Shown here one piece after another: positions 11,323-21,738 of a stretch of 64,000 nt of DNA (positions within the stretch are counted from its first letter, which is position 1; every line of letters begins with the position of its first letter). This stretch comes from Ilex aquifolium (Eukaryota > Streptophyta > Magnoliopsida > Aquifoliales > Aquifoliaceae): positions 8,936,244 through 9,000,243 of the forward strand of contig OX637393.1 of the NCBI GenBank assembly GCA_951799425.1. Reading direction: 5' to 3'. Made by a program: the position numbers and the translations under genes. The notes beneath the pieces are model-generated. The model saw nothing but the letters and a program-made list of their open reading frames with translations. It searched no databases and had not been told where the DNA came from.

Positions 11323-13573
11323 ATGGGGAAGTTCGTCGTTTCTTCCTTTGAGTCGGATTCCGAGGATCAGGTAGGTGAGGAGGTCGAGGAAAGGACCTCG
11401 GGTTCTCCGAGCAATAGTTCTTTTTTCGTCGCTGAGGCGGCTTCTGGACCCGCCCCTAGAGTTTCTGCTTCAGCCCTTTTAGAAGAGGCTCGCCCTTTCT
11501 CATCCCTACCTCCCGCTTCTTTTGTTCCGTCAAAGACGAGAAAATCCAAACCTGCTCATCCCCCGACTCCCAGGAAGAGAGTCCGTCGTGATCAAGCCGA
11601 CCTGGCCTTAGTGACGACCTGTTGTGCGGAAGCGACTCCCAGTTGCCTTAGTGATGAGAATTTAGATGAGCTGAGGTGGGAGTATCATTTTTTCGACTCT
11701 GTTCTCTTACATTCTCCCGATGAACATGAGAGGTGTAATTCTTCTATTCCCGGGCTGGTCTGTTTCTTCGAATCTGCTTTTCGTGTTGGTCTGCGGTTCC
11801 CTGTTCATCATTTCATTCGAATTGTTCTCGGATTTTATAACATTTATCCCGCCTGACTTTCTCCAAATGGTTGGGGCCTCCTGATCGGGTTTCTTGTCCA
11901 TTGGTTTAAGAACGGGAACGACTCTTATCCCTCCATTAAGGAATTCGCCTATCTTTTCCAGCTTAAGTCTTCCCCTTCTGCGGGTTTCCTGTATTTTACG
12001 AAAAAAGTTAAGGCGAGGAACCTAGTTTCCGGGCTCCCCTCTTTCAATAAGGGGTGGAAACCCAGGTTTTTCTTTGTTAGAGGTGTCTCCTGGGAGCTAT
12101 CTGAGGAACCTGACGACATCCCCCTCATTCCCAGGTTTTGGGAGGCTCCAAGGAATACTCGTAAGGCTCTTCAATTTGGCTATATTTTTCTTCGCTGTTT
12201 TCTCCTTACTAACTTATTTAGCTTCTGGTTTGCAGATTTTCGTCCAGACCTTGGCGTTGAGGAGGCGGCCAGAGTTGCCAGGGCCGAGGCCTTGGGGTTG
12301 CAATCATTTTTCGATCTGGTGACCGACGAGAACCTAGCTATCTACGAGCTCGGGCCTCCCGTTGAGCAAGCTCCAGTGTCGGCATCGTTCCCTGCTTCCC
12401 AGCCTGAGCCCATAAATCAAGATTTGATAATGGCGATGTTCTCGGATACCGAGAAATCGAGAAAGAAAAGGAAGCTGGTGAAGAGCTTGCTGCCGTTATC
12501 CAAAGAAGCATCGGTATCCGGGCCCCCAGCCTGTTTCTTCGGGGCAAAAGAAAGAGGATCTCCCTTCTCGTGGAGGTGTGGCTCCTCCCTCGCTCCCCCT
12601 TGAAACATCTCAGGGTAAATCTTCAACTGAGGGGGCTCCGAAAGGACGGTCCAAGGTCTCGGTAGCTCCTCCTTGCTCTGCCTTACAGGAAGGCGGGAAG
12701 GTGGACCCCGCTCCCTCTTCGTCCAAGCAGCAAGGAGACGGTTTCCTTCGTGACCCTGAGGTCGCCGTTACTGCTTTATTTGAGCTGATTTCCACGTCGG
12801 ATCTCAGGGCGGCTATGCAAGTTCCTTTCAACAGGAAGGTGCACCGCGCTATCCGGGGCATGGCCGGGATACTTTTTGTATTCACTATTCTCCTTCTCCG
12901 GTGTTTCTTTTTGCCGAGATTTTCACGGGTCTCTCTTGTACTGACTGACCCATTTCTTTCTTAGTCGCTTGCCTGCGTGAAGATGTTGGAGTTTCAATAC
13001 AAGCAGGAGCTCTTGAAGGCTAAGGAGTCCCTGGATGCCGTGTTGGTGAGCAAGGAGGCCGCCGAGGAGAAGGTGAAGATTCTGTCTGTGGAGGCCACTG
13101 AACTGAATATGATTAACGACGAGATGGATGCCCGCCATCACGACTTCATCAAGCTCATGGACAAGGAGGAAAAACTCAAAGCCAAAGAGGCCGACCTGAT
13201 AGCTAAAGATTCGGAGCTCAGGACTAAAGATGCCGATTTGGTGGCTAAGGAGTCCGAGTTGTCATCTTTGCGGTCCCAGGCGTCGCAGCTTTTGAAAGAG
13301 AGCGCCTCTGCCTTTATGAAGGGGTTCTTGAATCTTCAGGAACAACTTGAGGAGGCCTACCCTAATCTTGACTTAGATCCCTTCGTACCTCTACTTGGTT
13401 ACAAGAAGGCGACGGCGGTGGCTGAAGAGGTCGAGACTCTTGGTCCCGAAGAGGGTGTGGCGCCTGGTACCGAGAAGACATCTGATCCCGTGGTGGCAGT
13501 GACTGAGGAGTTAGGTACATCGGCAGAGGCTTCCAGTGGGGGAGTAGGTGGTGACAAAGAGATTGTTTCTTGA
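11323..13573 (+). pseudogene. Accessory module A: gypsy-type transposon domain plus coiled coil, broken
   Basis: Starting at ATG 11323 (MGKFVV, then an acidic Ser-rich stretch DSEDQVGEEVEE and a basic TPRKRVRRD patch). It matches the plant 'putative gypsy type transposon' domain (PF04195 style): CFFESAFRVGLRFPVH then YNIYPA. An in-frame TGA at 11854-11856 interrupts it where the inverted copy reads CGG. Homology continues through SPNGWGLLIGFLVHW and SFNKGWKPRFFFVRG. Two introns are recognisable: 12161-12235 (GTAAGG...TTGCAG, branch-like TTACTAAC) and 12878-12964. A 1-bp shift lies near the C-run at 12520. The last exon (12965-13573) encodes a heptad coiled coil rich in KAKE/ELRTKDADL repeats. 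It runs antisense to pol, downstream of it. Its function is unknown; related extra ORFs are known in Tat-lineage elements. Confidence 0.75.
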
Positions 13574-14095
13574 GGCCGATGTGCGGCCCTTTTGATGTTT
13601 TTGGCTCTCCCTGTAACTTTTCTGGTGGTTTTTCCTGTTCTGTAATGTTTCGTTGTTCTTTTCTCGAACGCTGAAATGAGGATACTTGTTGATTATCCCT
13701 CTTATGGTTTTGTCTCGTAATGTTTCATTGTAGACTTCATCGTTGATCTTTGAGGCTCCAGCTCGCAGCTTCATGTTGTCTTCAGGCAGCGGTCGTAGAT
13801 AACTTAGGCTGACCTTTCACTTTAGCCGAGCTGCTCTGAATCAAGCTGACCTTTACGTTTTCTTCTTCGAGTCGTTTGGACTCCTTGAGGCTGTTTTGGT
13901 CTTTTCCTGTTTCTTTTCTTGTACTGCTGACTCGACGATTTCGTTCGTTCGAGAACGTGCGCCGTTAGTGGGGTTAGTGACCCCTCGATCGTGGTGCCCA
14001 AGAAGCCCCCATGATGCCACGTGTCCCCCTAATTAATTGCGAGGGACGTGCATTAACTGCATCCGGCGACAGTGACAAGGCGTGTCTGTAGCGCC

Positions 14096-14104
14096 TATAA
14101 ATAG
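14096..14104 (+). promoter_or_regulatory. TATA box of accessory module B
   Basis: CCTATAAATAGGCC, about 120 bp upstream of the module B ATG at 14225. The same box is kept in the inverted copy B' at 20501-20508 on the minus strand. Confidence 0.6.
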
Positions 14105-14224
14105 GCCTTCTCGGGGAATAATTGCTCTGTACTGAGCATAATAGGAGTTTTCTGCTTCTACTTTATGTTGTGACACTTCTTTTTTAACGTTACTGCTAAG
14201 AAACTCAATTTGATTTCTGCATTT

Positions 14225-16153
14225 ATGGCTATTCCCCCTTCTTCTGCACTCGACGTTTTGGAGCGAATCTTTGCTAACGCAGAAGTCAGCGAAATCAACG
14301 AGGATGAGGCTCAGCTTCTTGCCAGGTGCTTCGAGTTTCCCCCAGGTATGGTTGTGCGCCACGCCGATTCGCGCAGGTTTCACAGCCTGGTTCGTGGTGA
14401 AGCTTGTTTCTTCGAGGCCCCTTTCCTGTTATGGCTTCAGTTTCCTCTCCTGCTTTGATACGAGAAGTCTTGTATTTCTTTAGCTTCTGCCCTGCCATGC
14501 TTCTTCCATCTGGTTGGGCGGTGTTGCTGGCTTTTACCGCTGCGTGGGGGAGGTTGTTCCCCCAGGCTAGGGCCAACGTGACGGAATTTCTCCATTTTTT
14601 TCGCCTCGAGGGAGTATCCGAGTTCTATCACTTCGTCCCTAGGCGAGGGGGAGAAATTCCCATCCGGGACCTCCCGCCGAGCCCTGAAGGGTGGACAAGG
14701 AGATATTTCTTCGTTTCTGGAGATGGCTGAGAGTTTGGTTCCCAATTTTCGGCGTCTATTAGGGTTCCCACAGCTTGGGGACAGCGCAGGAATCTAGGTG
14801 AGTTCTTGCTTCTGGGCTTGTTGCTGCTTGTTCCCGTTTACTAACGACATTGCTTGTTCCTGTTGTAGGCGAGCTCCCGCATCTTATTGCTATGGAGTCG
14901 GCTCGGGTCGACCAAGCGTGGGCCCGTCTCCCTTTTTCTTATCTTGAGCTGATGCATCCCTAGGTGTCCTCGACATCAGGCGGTCGTGAGTATCTGATAC
15001 CTGTTTTTTTTTCTTTCTATTCCTTTGTTCGAAATCTTGCTCAATTTTTTATTTTGTTTGTGTAGTCCCTTCATACCTGGTTACTCAGCGTCAAATGATC
15101 ATGGAGCGTGTGGATGAGAGAAGACGGGGTAGGAGCTTAGAGTCTCCGGCGAAGAGGGCTAGGTTGGGAGAGAGTGGTTTTACTGGCGAGGTTCCCGTTT
15201 CTGCTGCCGAGGTCCCTGTCTCTGCAGCCGAGGCCCCGGTGTCGCGATCAGGGCCTGATGCTAGTGAAGCCACTGTGGGTACTGTTGTGATCGACCTTGT
15301 GGGAGGGCTAGTTCGGCGAGGTCATTCACTGATTGTTGCAGTTGGCCCAAGCTCGGCTCGTACCCCCCAGACCTTTATCGCTGATCCTGAGGCCGGTCTA
15401 TTCCGGGACGTGAGCTTGAGCAGTCGCGCGCTAATGGAATTAATCCCCCGAGCTGACCTGCGTTGTTCTGTAGACCTCCCTTTCCAAGTTCGAAGCCGTG
15501 ACGCGCTTCATGCCCTCCTTGAGGTATGTCCTACTTTTTCCTTTGTTTCCACCTTCTTGGCATCCTATAACGTCCATTTTGTTTTCAGTCGGCGACACAT
15601 GTCTGCGCACTTGAGAGGAAAATTTTTATGCTGAGTAGTGATATCCAGAGGAGGGTTGCTGAGGTCCTTGAGGCTCGCCAGCGCGGCTTCGAGCTCCTAA
15701 GTTGGGGTCTGGCTACTGATGGAGCAGGTCCTTGAGCAGCGGGCTCAGACCTTTAAGCAGTTGATCGCCAGTACCTCAACTTAGGTTTCCCTTAGGGAAG
15801 AGCTGGCTCGTTCGCGAGAGGATCGTGACGCCCAGATGGAGGACCTGCTGAATGTTGTCGTTACCTGCTCTTTGCTGGAGGATCAGCTGAAAGAATCCCG
15901 AGCTGCTATTGCTGAGCTGAATAAATCCTTAGCTGCTGAGCGCCAGTTGGTAGAAGACTAATGAAAGGACATTGAGAAGGCTAGGTTGGAGGTAGCTAGG
16001 GCTTTTGTGGATGGGTTCTTTAACTTTGCTGACTAGGCGATAGAGAGGTTCCCTGACTTGGATCTCGAGCAGTTTCAGCCGAGGTTTGATGTCTCTCCAG
16101 GTGGTGGTGCTCCTGACGCTACTCCTCCTCCTCCTTCTTCAGATCAACCTTGA
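14225..16153 (+). pseudogene. Accessory module B: second gypsy-type domain/coiled-coil gene, degenerate
   Basis: Begins MAIPPSSALDVLERIFANAE at 14225. The conserved block is present (VRGEACFFEAPF, LLPSGWAVLLAF, LPPSPEGWTRRYFFVSGDG), but a 1-bp deletion near 14450 relative to B' shifts frame. A TGA replaces the expected Trp codon right after SGDG (14728-14730); this stop is shared with B'. Likely introns: GTGAGT near 14799 to TTGTAG near 14869; GTGAGT near 14986 to TGTGTAG near 15066; GTATGT near 15523 to TTTTCAG near 15589. The 3' half encodes a coiled coil (REELARSREDRDAQ, LKESRAAIAELNKSLAAERQ) with several further stops, ending in a Pro-rich tail. Same architecture as modules A and C, and antisense to pol. 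Confidence 0.75.
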
Positions 16154-16232
16154 GTACCAGGACTTTTATTGCTGATTTTTTCATTCAGATCAACTTTGAG
16201 TACCAGGACTTTTGTTGCTGATTTTTTTTTTT
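16138..16232. repeat. Tandem 45-50 bp duplication at the end of module B
   Basis: TCAGATCAACCTTGAGTACC followed by AGGACTTTTATTGCTG is repeated almost exactly at about 16186. The duplication covers the module B stop codon and early 3' UTR. Confidence 0.75.
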
Positions 16233-16555
16233 TACACATGTAGACACGTTCTTTTTGTAATGGAACTTTTCCTTCTGTGGTGGTGTACTTGTTGGTTGCT
16301 GGTGCTATATTCCCTTGCCCTCCTTACTCCAAGGAGGCCTTGGCCTGTTTGGAGTAGTACTATTTCCTGAGCTCTGGGCTTCCTTAGTCGGATTTGCTAC
16401 GCGTTCCTACTACCTGGCGACTGTTTTTTTTTTTTTGGAACATCGTACGATGCGGATTTAAGTAAGCCCCCGGGTGGCTCAACAACTTTTCTGTAAGTTG
16501 AGCCAATATTTAATGTTACCTTGATTGCAGGATTCCAACAGTCGCCATTGGGTAC

Positions 16556-16562
16556 TATTTAT
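16556..16562 (+). promoter_or_regulatory. TATA-like box of accessory module C
   Basis: GGTACTATTTATGCCC, about 75 bp upstream of the module C ATG at 16635. Weaker than the A and B boxes, but at an equivalent place. Confidence 0.4.
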
Positions 16563-16634
16563 GCCCATTCGTTCCATTGCTTTTCAGAAGTCTTTCTTCT
16601 TTAGCTCTTTGTTTCCTACTTGAGCTTTGGAGTA

Positions 16635-17719
16635 ATGGATTCTTCTCCGTTTTTCAAACAGCGTGCCCGTGAGTCGCTCAAAGGCGATTGGTGCTCTATC
16701 TTTCTTTTCCCTTCCCTGCTTACTGCCGCGGACGTTGATGGCATAAAGAGTCAGTATGATCTTCCAGAGGATCTGAGGGTCAGAGCTCCCACACCGGATG
16801 AACCTTGTAGTATGTCTATTCTGGGTGAGGTTTCCTTTTTTAAGGGTGCATTTGAGAGTGGCTTCCGACTTCCCCTCTATCGGGACTTCGCCCGGATTCT
16901 CTCTCATCATGGCCTGTGTCCCTCTCGTCTTTCTCCCGAGGGGTGGGCCACCATGGTTAGCTTCTTCATTTTTTGGCGTATGCAAGGCTTCGAGACTTTC
17001 CCTACTGTCTCCGAATTCTTCTATTTCCTTGATCTCTCTTTCGACTTTCCACCGTTGTTCAGCTCTCTCTCTTTTAAATGATATTTCCACCCGCCGTTGA
17101 TTGCTGACATCCCCTCTTCCCCTGAGGGGTGGACTCAACGCTTCTTTTTTGTCTCCGGGAATTCTTGGGAGTTCGCTGTAGGGGAAGACTGACATGTTTG
17201 GGTTCCTCGTTCTTGGACGAGCTTCTGTGAGAGATGTAAACATCTTGATAGTTTACAGCTATCCGGCCTTCATTGGCAAAAGCCGTGCTAAACCTGTTTG
17301 TGTTGATGTTGTGTTGTGCATGTATTCCCAGTCTTACTCCGTTGGAGGCGTTCCATGTTAGAATGGTCGAGAAAGCTTCTCCCTGTCCCTATTCTGCCAT
17401 TGTTACTCCTCAGAATCTCGTCCGTTATGGGATAGGGGGAAGTTCGACCCGAATCCAGCGCGCGCCTTCCTTTGTCAGTGAGGTGGAAACCCTCCCCGAG
17501 GAACCGGAGGAAGCTGCCTTGGAGAGTACTGAGGTGGAGGTTCTTAAGAGAAGGTTGGCGAAGGTGGAGAAAGAGAGGGATGATTTGATGGAGGAGAATT
17601 TCGTGCTCAAGGAGGCGACTGCTCGGCTGGAGAAGGTGGAGATAGAGCGGGATGCTTTGATGGAGGAGAATACCGCGCTCAAGGAGGCGACTACTCAGCT
17701 GGGGAAGGGAGAGTGCTAG
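16635..17719 (+). pseudogene. Accessory module C: third gypsy-type domain/coiled-coil gene, degenerate
   Basis: Starts MDSSPFFKQRARESL. The domain landmarks line up with A and B: EVSFFKGAFESGFRLPLYRDF, CPSRLSPEGWATMVSFFIFW and IPSSPEGWTQRFFFVSGNSWEF. A TGA (near 17079) and a later stop interrupt it. The downstream frame (to 17719) gives a coiled coil with a repeated unit (EKERDDLMEENFVLKEA and EIERDALMEENTALKEA). No inverted copy of C exists in the window. It is the module closest to the pol end of the left element. Confidence 0.7.
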
Positions 17720-17934
17720 CTGAAGGAGGTTGTTGAGAAGGTCCCGGGAGGAGAGAGAGAGATCTGTGAGATGCCCTGATGTTTTTGTGTTCCTTCTATG
17801 TACCTGTTGGTCGTTTCTTCTTTTTGAAATGTGGACCTTTACTTGTATCGCAATGAAATCCTCTGCCGATGGCGTTTTGTTCTCTTGAGTTATTTTCTTT
17901 TGTCGAGAATATAGTTATCATTCGCACAGGAAGG

Positions 17935-17967
17935 CCCCCCCCCCCCCCCCCCCCCCCTTTTTTTTTT
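17935..17967. repeat. Homopolymer C23/T10 tract
   Basis: A C run of about 23 followed directly by about ten T. On the minus (pol sense) strand this is A10 G23, an extreme polypurine tract within the retrotransposon 3' region. It may be an internal polypurine tract or an expanded simple repeat. Its exact length may be unreliable in assembly. Confidence 0.7.
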
Positions 17968-18074
17968 GGGCAGAAGTGCCTTAAACACTTAGGCCGAAAC
18001 AGCTTGATCTGTCTTAGCTTTTGAGCCCTTTGCTTTGGAAGGCCTGGTTGTGTTGCGCTTGCGGGCTTTCAGGC

Positions 18075-18245
18075 GAGAAACTCTTGTCGTTCCGAGCTTA
18101 CGAGCTCTTGAGCTGAAAAACCTTGTTGCTTCCGAGCTCTTGAGCTTATGAGCTCTTAGGCTGAAAAGCCTTGCTGCTTCTGAGCTTACGAGCTCTTGAG
18201 CTTACGAACTCTTAGGCTGAAAAGTCTTGTTGCTTCCGAATGGGT
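18075..18245. repeat. Minisatellite, about 60-bp unit (GAGCTTACGAGCTCTTGAG)
   Basis: About three imperfect copies of a unit holding GAGCTTACGAGCTCTTGAGC and GCTGAAAAGCCTTG. The GAGCTC palindromes could form hairpins. It sits in the untranslated region between module C and the pol stop codon. Confidence 0.7.
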
Positions 18246-18341
18246 TTCTCACAGGCCTTTTTCTAGAGTAAGCTTTTGGAACTTTCATTGATAAGACATG
18301 GACTTTTTTACAATAATCCTCTTCTTCCTTCACGGGAAGTC

Positions 18342-18549
18342 CTATTGGTAGTAGCGTTTCAGGTGGTCCGCGTTCCATGAATGTTGTAGGTTTCTTCCTT
18401 CCCCTGTCTGCAACTCATAGTTGCTAGGCCGGACAATCCATTTTACAACATATGGTCCTTCCCAGTTTGGTCCCAGCTTGCCGTGGGCTGGGTCCTTCCT
18501 GGCAGGGAGTAACTTCTTCAGCACTAAGTCGCCTGGTCCGAAACCCCTC
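18342..18549 (-). pseudogene. Ty3/gypsy integrase C-terminal fragment (end of pol)
   Basis: On the minus strand the reading frame gives GFGPGDLVLKK, LGPNWEGPYVVKW and ends HSWNADHLKRYYQ with a stop at 18342. This is the signature end of plant Tat-lineage gypsy polyproteins, which finish HPWNAEHLKRYYQ-like. Only the last 65-70 codons remain. At 18549/18550 it abuts a + strand pol fragment. The element's 3' region continues toward lower coordinates to the LTR at 9912. Confidence 0.85.
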
Positions 18550-18866
18550 TACATGACAGAAGTGCAGAGACTGCTGAGGAATTTTCTCTCGGCGGAACAG
18601 GTCCAAGTTCCACGTGAAGCCAATTCTCGTGCCGATGCCCTTGCCAAACTGGCTACCACCGCCAACCATGACCAGCCAGGGCGGACACCCGTCGAAGTCC
18701 TAGCACGACCCAATGTAGAGCTGGACGAGGAATCAATCGGAAATGACCAGGCCATGCCAATTGAGGAAGGCACTTGGTGGATGGACCCCATCGTATCCTT
18801 CCTACAAGACGGGGTTCTACCAAATGACCCGAAGGACGCATCCAAGCTAAGAGCCAGAGCGGCAAG
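18550..18866 (+). pseudogene. Ty3/gypsy RNase H C-terminal fragment plus linker
   Basis: The + strand frame reads YMTEVQRLLRNF, VPREANSRADALAKLA (typical end of gypsy RNase H), then a linker with WWMDPIVSFLQDGVLPNDP and KLRARAA that precedes the integrase zinc finger. The frame breaks off at 18866, exactly where inverted module B' starts. GCAAG-type microhomology is shared at that join. Orientation is opposite to the integrase fragment next to it. Confidence 0.85.
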
Positions 18867-20379
18867 CCCGTTGCTCAAGGACCTGCTCCATCAGTAGCCA
18901 GACCCCAACTTAGGAGCTCGGAGCCGCGCTGGCGAGCCTCAAGGACCTCAGCAGCCCTCATCTGGATATCACTACTCAGCATAAAAATTTCCCTCCCGAG
19001 TGCGCAGACATGTGTCGCCGACTGAAAACAAAATGGACGTTATAGGATGCCAAGAAGGTGGAAACAAAGGAAAAAGCAGGACATACCTCAAGGAGGGCAT
19101 GAAGCGCGTCACGGCTTCGAACTTGGAAAGGGAGGTCTACAGAACGACGCAGGTCAGCTCGGGGGATTAATTCCATTAGCGCGCGGCTGCTCAAGCTCAC
19201 GTCCCGGAATAGACCGGCCTCAGGATCAGCGATAAAGGTCTGGGGGGTACGAGCCGAGCTTGGGCCAACTTCAGTGAAAGACCTCGCCGAACTGGCCCTC
19301 CCACAAGGTCGATCACAACAGTACCCACAGTGGCTTCACTAGCATCAGGCCCTGATCGCGACACCGGGGCCTCGGCTGCAGAGACAGGGACCTCGGCAGC
19401 AGAAACGGGAACCTCGCCAGTAGAACCACTCTCTCCCAACCTAGCCCTCTTCGCCGGAGACTCTAAGCTCCTACCCCGTCTTCTCTCATCCACACCCTCC
19501 ATGATCATGTGACGCTGAGTAACCAGGTATGAAGGGACTACACAAACAAAATAAAAAATTGAGCAAGATTTCGAACAAAGGAATAGAAAGAAAAAAAAAC
19601 AGGTATCAGATACTCACGGTCGCCTGATGTCGAGGACACCTAGGGATGTATCAGCTCAAGATAAGAAAAAAGGAGACGGGCCCACGCTTGGTCGACCTGA
19701 GCCGACTCCGTGGCAGTAAGATGCGGGAGGTCGCCTACAACAGGAACAAGCAATGCCGTTAGTAAACGGGAACAAGCAGCAACAAGCCCAGAAACAAGAA
19801 CTCACCTAGATTCCTGCGCTGTCCCCAAGCTGTGGGAACCCTAATAGACGCCGAAAATTGGGAACCAAACTCTCAGCCATCTCCAGAAACGAAGAAATAT
19901 CTCCTTGTCCACCCTTCAGGGCTCGGCGGGAGGTCCCGGATGGGAATTTCTCCCCCTCGCCTAGGGACGAAGTGATAGAACTCGGATACTCCCTCGAGGC
20001 GAAAAAAATGGAGAAATTCCGTCACGTTGGCCCTAGCCTGGGGGAACAACCTCCCCCACGCAGCGGTAAAAGCCAGCAACACCGCCCAACCAGATGGAAG
20101 AAGCATGGCAAGGCAGAAGCTAAAGAAATACAAGACTTCTCGTATCAAAGCAGGAAGAGGAAACCGAAGCCCTAACAGGAAAGGGGCCTCGAAGAAACAA
20201 ACTTCACCACGAACCAGGCTGTGAAACCTGCGCGAATCGGCGTGGCGCACAACCATACCTGGGGGAAACTCGAAGCACCTGGCAAGAAGCTGAGCCTCAT
20301 CCTCGTTGATTTCGCTGACTTCTGCGTTAGCAAAGATTCGCTCCAAAACGTCGAGTGGAGAAGAAGGGGGAATAGCCAT
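18867..20379 (-). pseudogene. Module B' (inverted copy of module B), truncated at 3' end
   Basis: Begins MAIPPSSPLDVLERI at 20379. Its first frame is longer than in B because it lacks the 1-bp deletion: it runs through FFEAPFLLGLRFPLPALIREV and LFPQARANVTEFLHFFRLEG to SGDG and the same premature TGA (end 19873). Equivalent introns and the RSLESPAKRARLGESG segment are retained at 19508-19197. The copy stops inside the coiled-coil region at 18867. Sampled stretches suggest about 95-98% nucleotide identity to B. It is antisense to the RNase H fragment, as expected for an accessory gene lying downstream of pol. Confidence 0.8.
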
Positions 20380-20500
20380 AAATACAGAAATCGAATTGAG
20401 TTTCTTAGCAGTAACGGGAAAAAAGAAGTGTCACAACATAAAGTAGAAGCAGAAAACTCCTATTATGCTTAGTACAGAGCAATCATTCCCCGAGAAGGCC

Positions 20501-20508
20501 TATTTATA
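20501..20508 (-). promoter_or_regulatory. TATA box of module B'
   Basis: Minus-strand CTATAAATAGGCC. Directly upstream of it (20510-20513) module A' is joined by a deletion, so the rest of the B promoter has been lost. Confidence 0.5.
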
Positions 20509-20517
20509 GGGGGATCC

Positions 20518-21738
20518 TCTTTCTTTTGCCCCGAAAAAATAGGCTGGGGGCCCGGATACTGATGCTTCTTTGGATAACGGCGGCAAGCTCTTCACCAGCT
20601 TCCTTTTCTTTCTCGATTTCTCGGTATCTGAGAACATCGCCATTATCAAATCTTGATTCATGGGCTCAGGTTGGGAAGCAGGGGACGATGCCGACACTGG
20701 AGCTTGCTCAACGGGAGGCCCGAGCTCGTAGATAGCTAGGTTCTTGTCGGTCACCAGGTCGAAAAATGATTGCAACCCCAAGGCCTCGGCCCTGGCAACT
20801 CTGGCCGCCTCCTCAACGCCAAGGTCTGGACGAAAATCTGCAAACAAGAAGCTAAATAAGTTAGTAAGGAGAAAACAACGAAGAAAAATATAGCCGAATT
20901 GAAGAGCCTTACGAGTATTCCTTGGAGCCTCCCAAAACCTGGGAATGAGGGGGATGTCGCCAGGTTCCCCAGATAGCTCCCAGGAGTCACCTCTAACAAA
21001 GGAAAACCTGGGTTTCCACCCCTTGTTGGAAGAGGGGAGCCTGGAAACTAGGTTCCTCGCCTGAACCCTTTTCGCAAAGTACAGGAAACCTGCGGAAGGG
21101 GAAGACTTAAGCTGGAAAAGAGAGGCGAACTCCTTAATGGAGGGATGAGAGTCGTTCCCGCTCTTAAACCAATGGACAAGGAACCCGATCAGGAGGCCCC
21201 AACCATTTGGAGAAAGCCGGGCGGGATAAATGTTATAAAATCCGAGAACAATTCGAATGAAAGGATGAACAGGGAACCGCAGACCAGCACGGAAAGCAGA
21301 TTCGAAGAAACAGACCAGCCCGGGAATAGAAGAATTACACCTCTCATGGTCCTCGGGAGAATGTAAGAGAACGGAGTCGGGAAAACGATACTCCCACCTC
21401 AGCTCATCTAAATCCTCGTCACTAAGGCAACTGGGAGTCGTTTCCGCACAACAGGCCAGGTCGGCTTGATCACGATGGACTCTCTTCCTGGGAGTCGAGG
21501 GAGGAGCTGGTTTGGATTTCCTCGTCTTTGACGGAACAAAAGAAACGGGAGGTAGGGATGAGAGAGGGCGAGCCTCTTCTAAAGGGGCTGAAGCAGAAAC
21601 TCTAGGGGCGGGTGCAGAAGCCGCCTTGGCGACGGAAAAAGAACTATTGCTCGGAGAACCCGAGGTACTTTCCTCGACCTCCTCACCTACCTGATCCTCG
21701 GAATCCGACTCAGAGGAAGAAACGACGAACTTCCCCAT
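20518..21738 (-). pseudogene. Module A' (inverted copy of module A) with intact first half
   Basis: From ATG 21738 (MGKFVVSSSESDSEDQ) the frame stays open for about 410 codons to the deletion join, even through the 75-bp intron (20838-20912, GTAAGG...CTGCAG). Landmarks: CFFESAFRAGLRFPVHPFIR, LSPNGWGLLIGFLVHWFK, LPSSNKGWKPRFSFVRGDSW and LGLQSFFDLVTDKNLAIYEL. Where A has TGA at 11854, A' has an Arg codon. The coiled-coil half is missing: about 1.5 kb equivalent to 12561-14094 is deleted and A' runs straight into the B' promoter. Homology to A ends at 22153, before the A TATA box, so there is no promoter. Confidence 0.8.

Noticed and set aside
18421..18897. Single 158-residue protein on +
   Set aside because: Only 18550-18866 is meaningful (RNase H end); the first part is antisense of the integrase fragment and the end runs into module B'.
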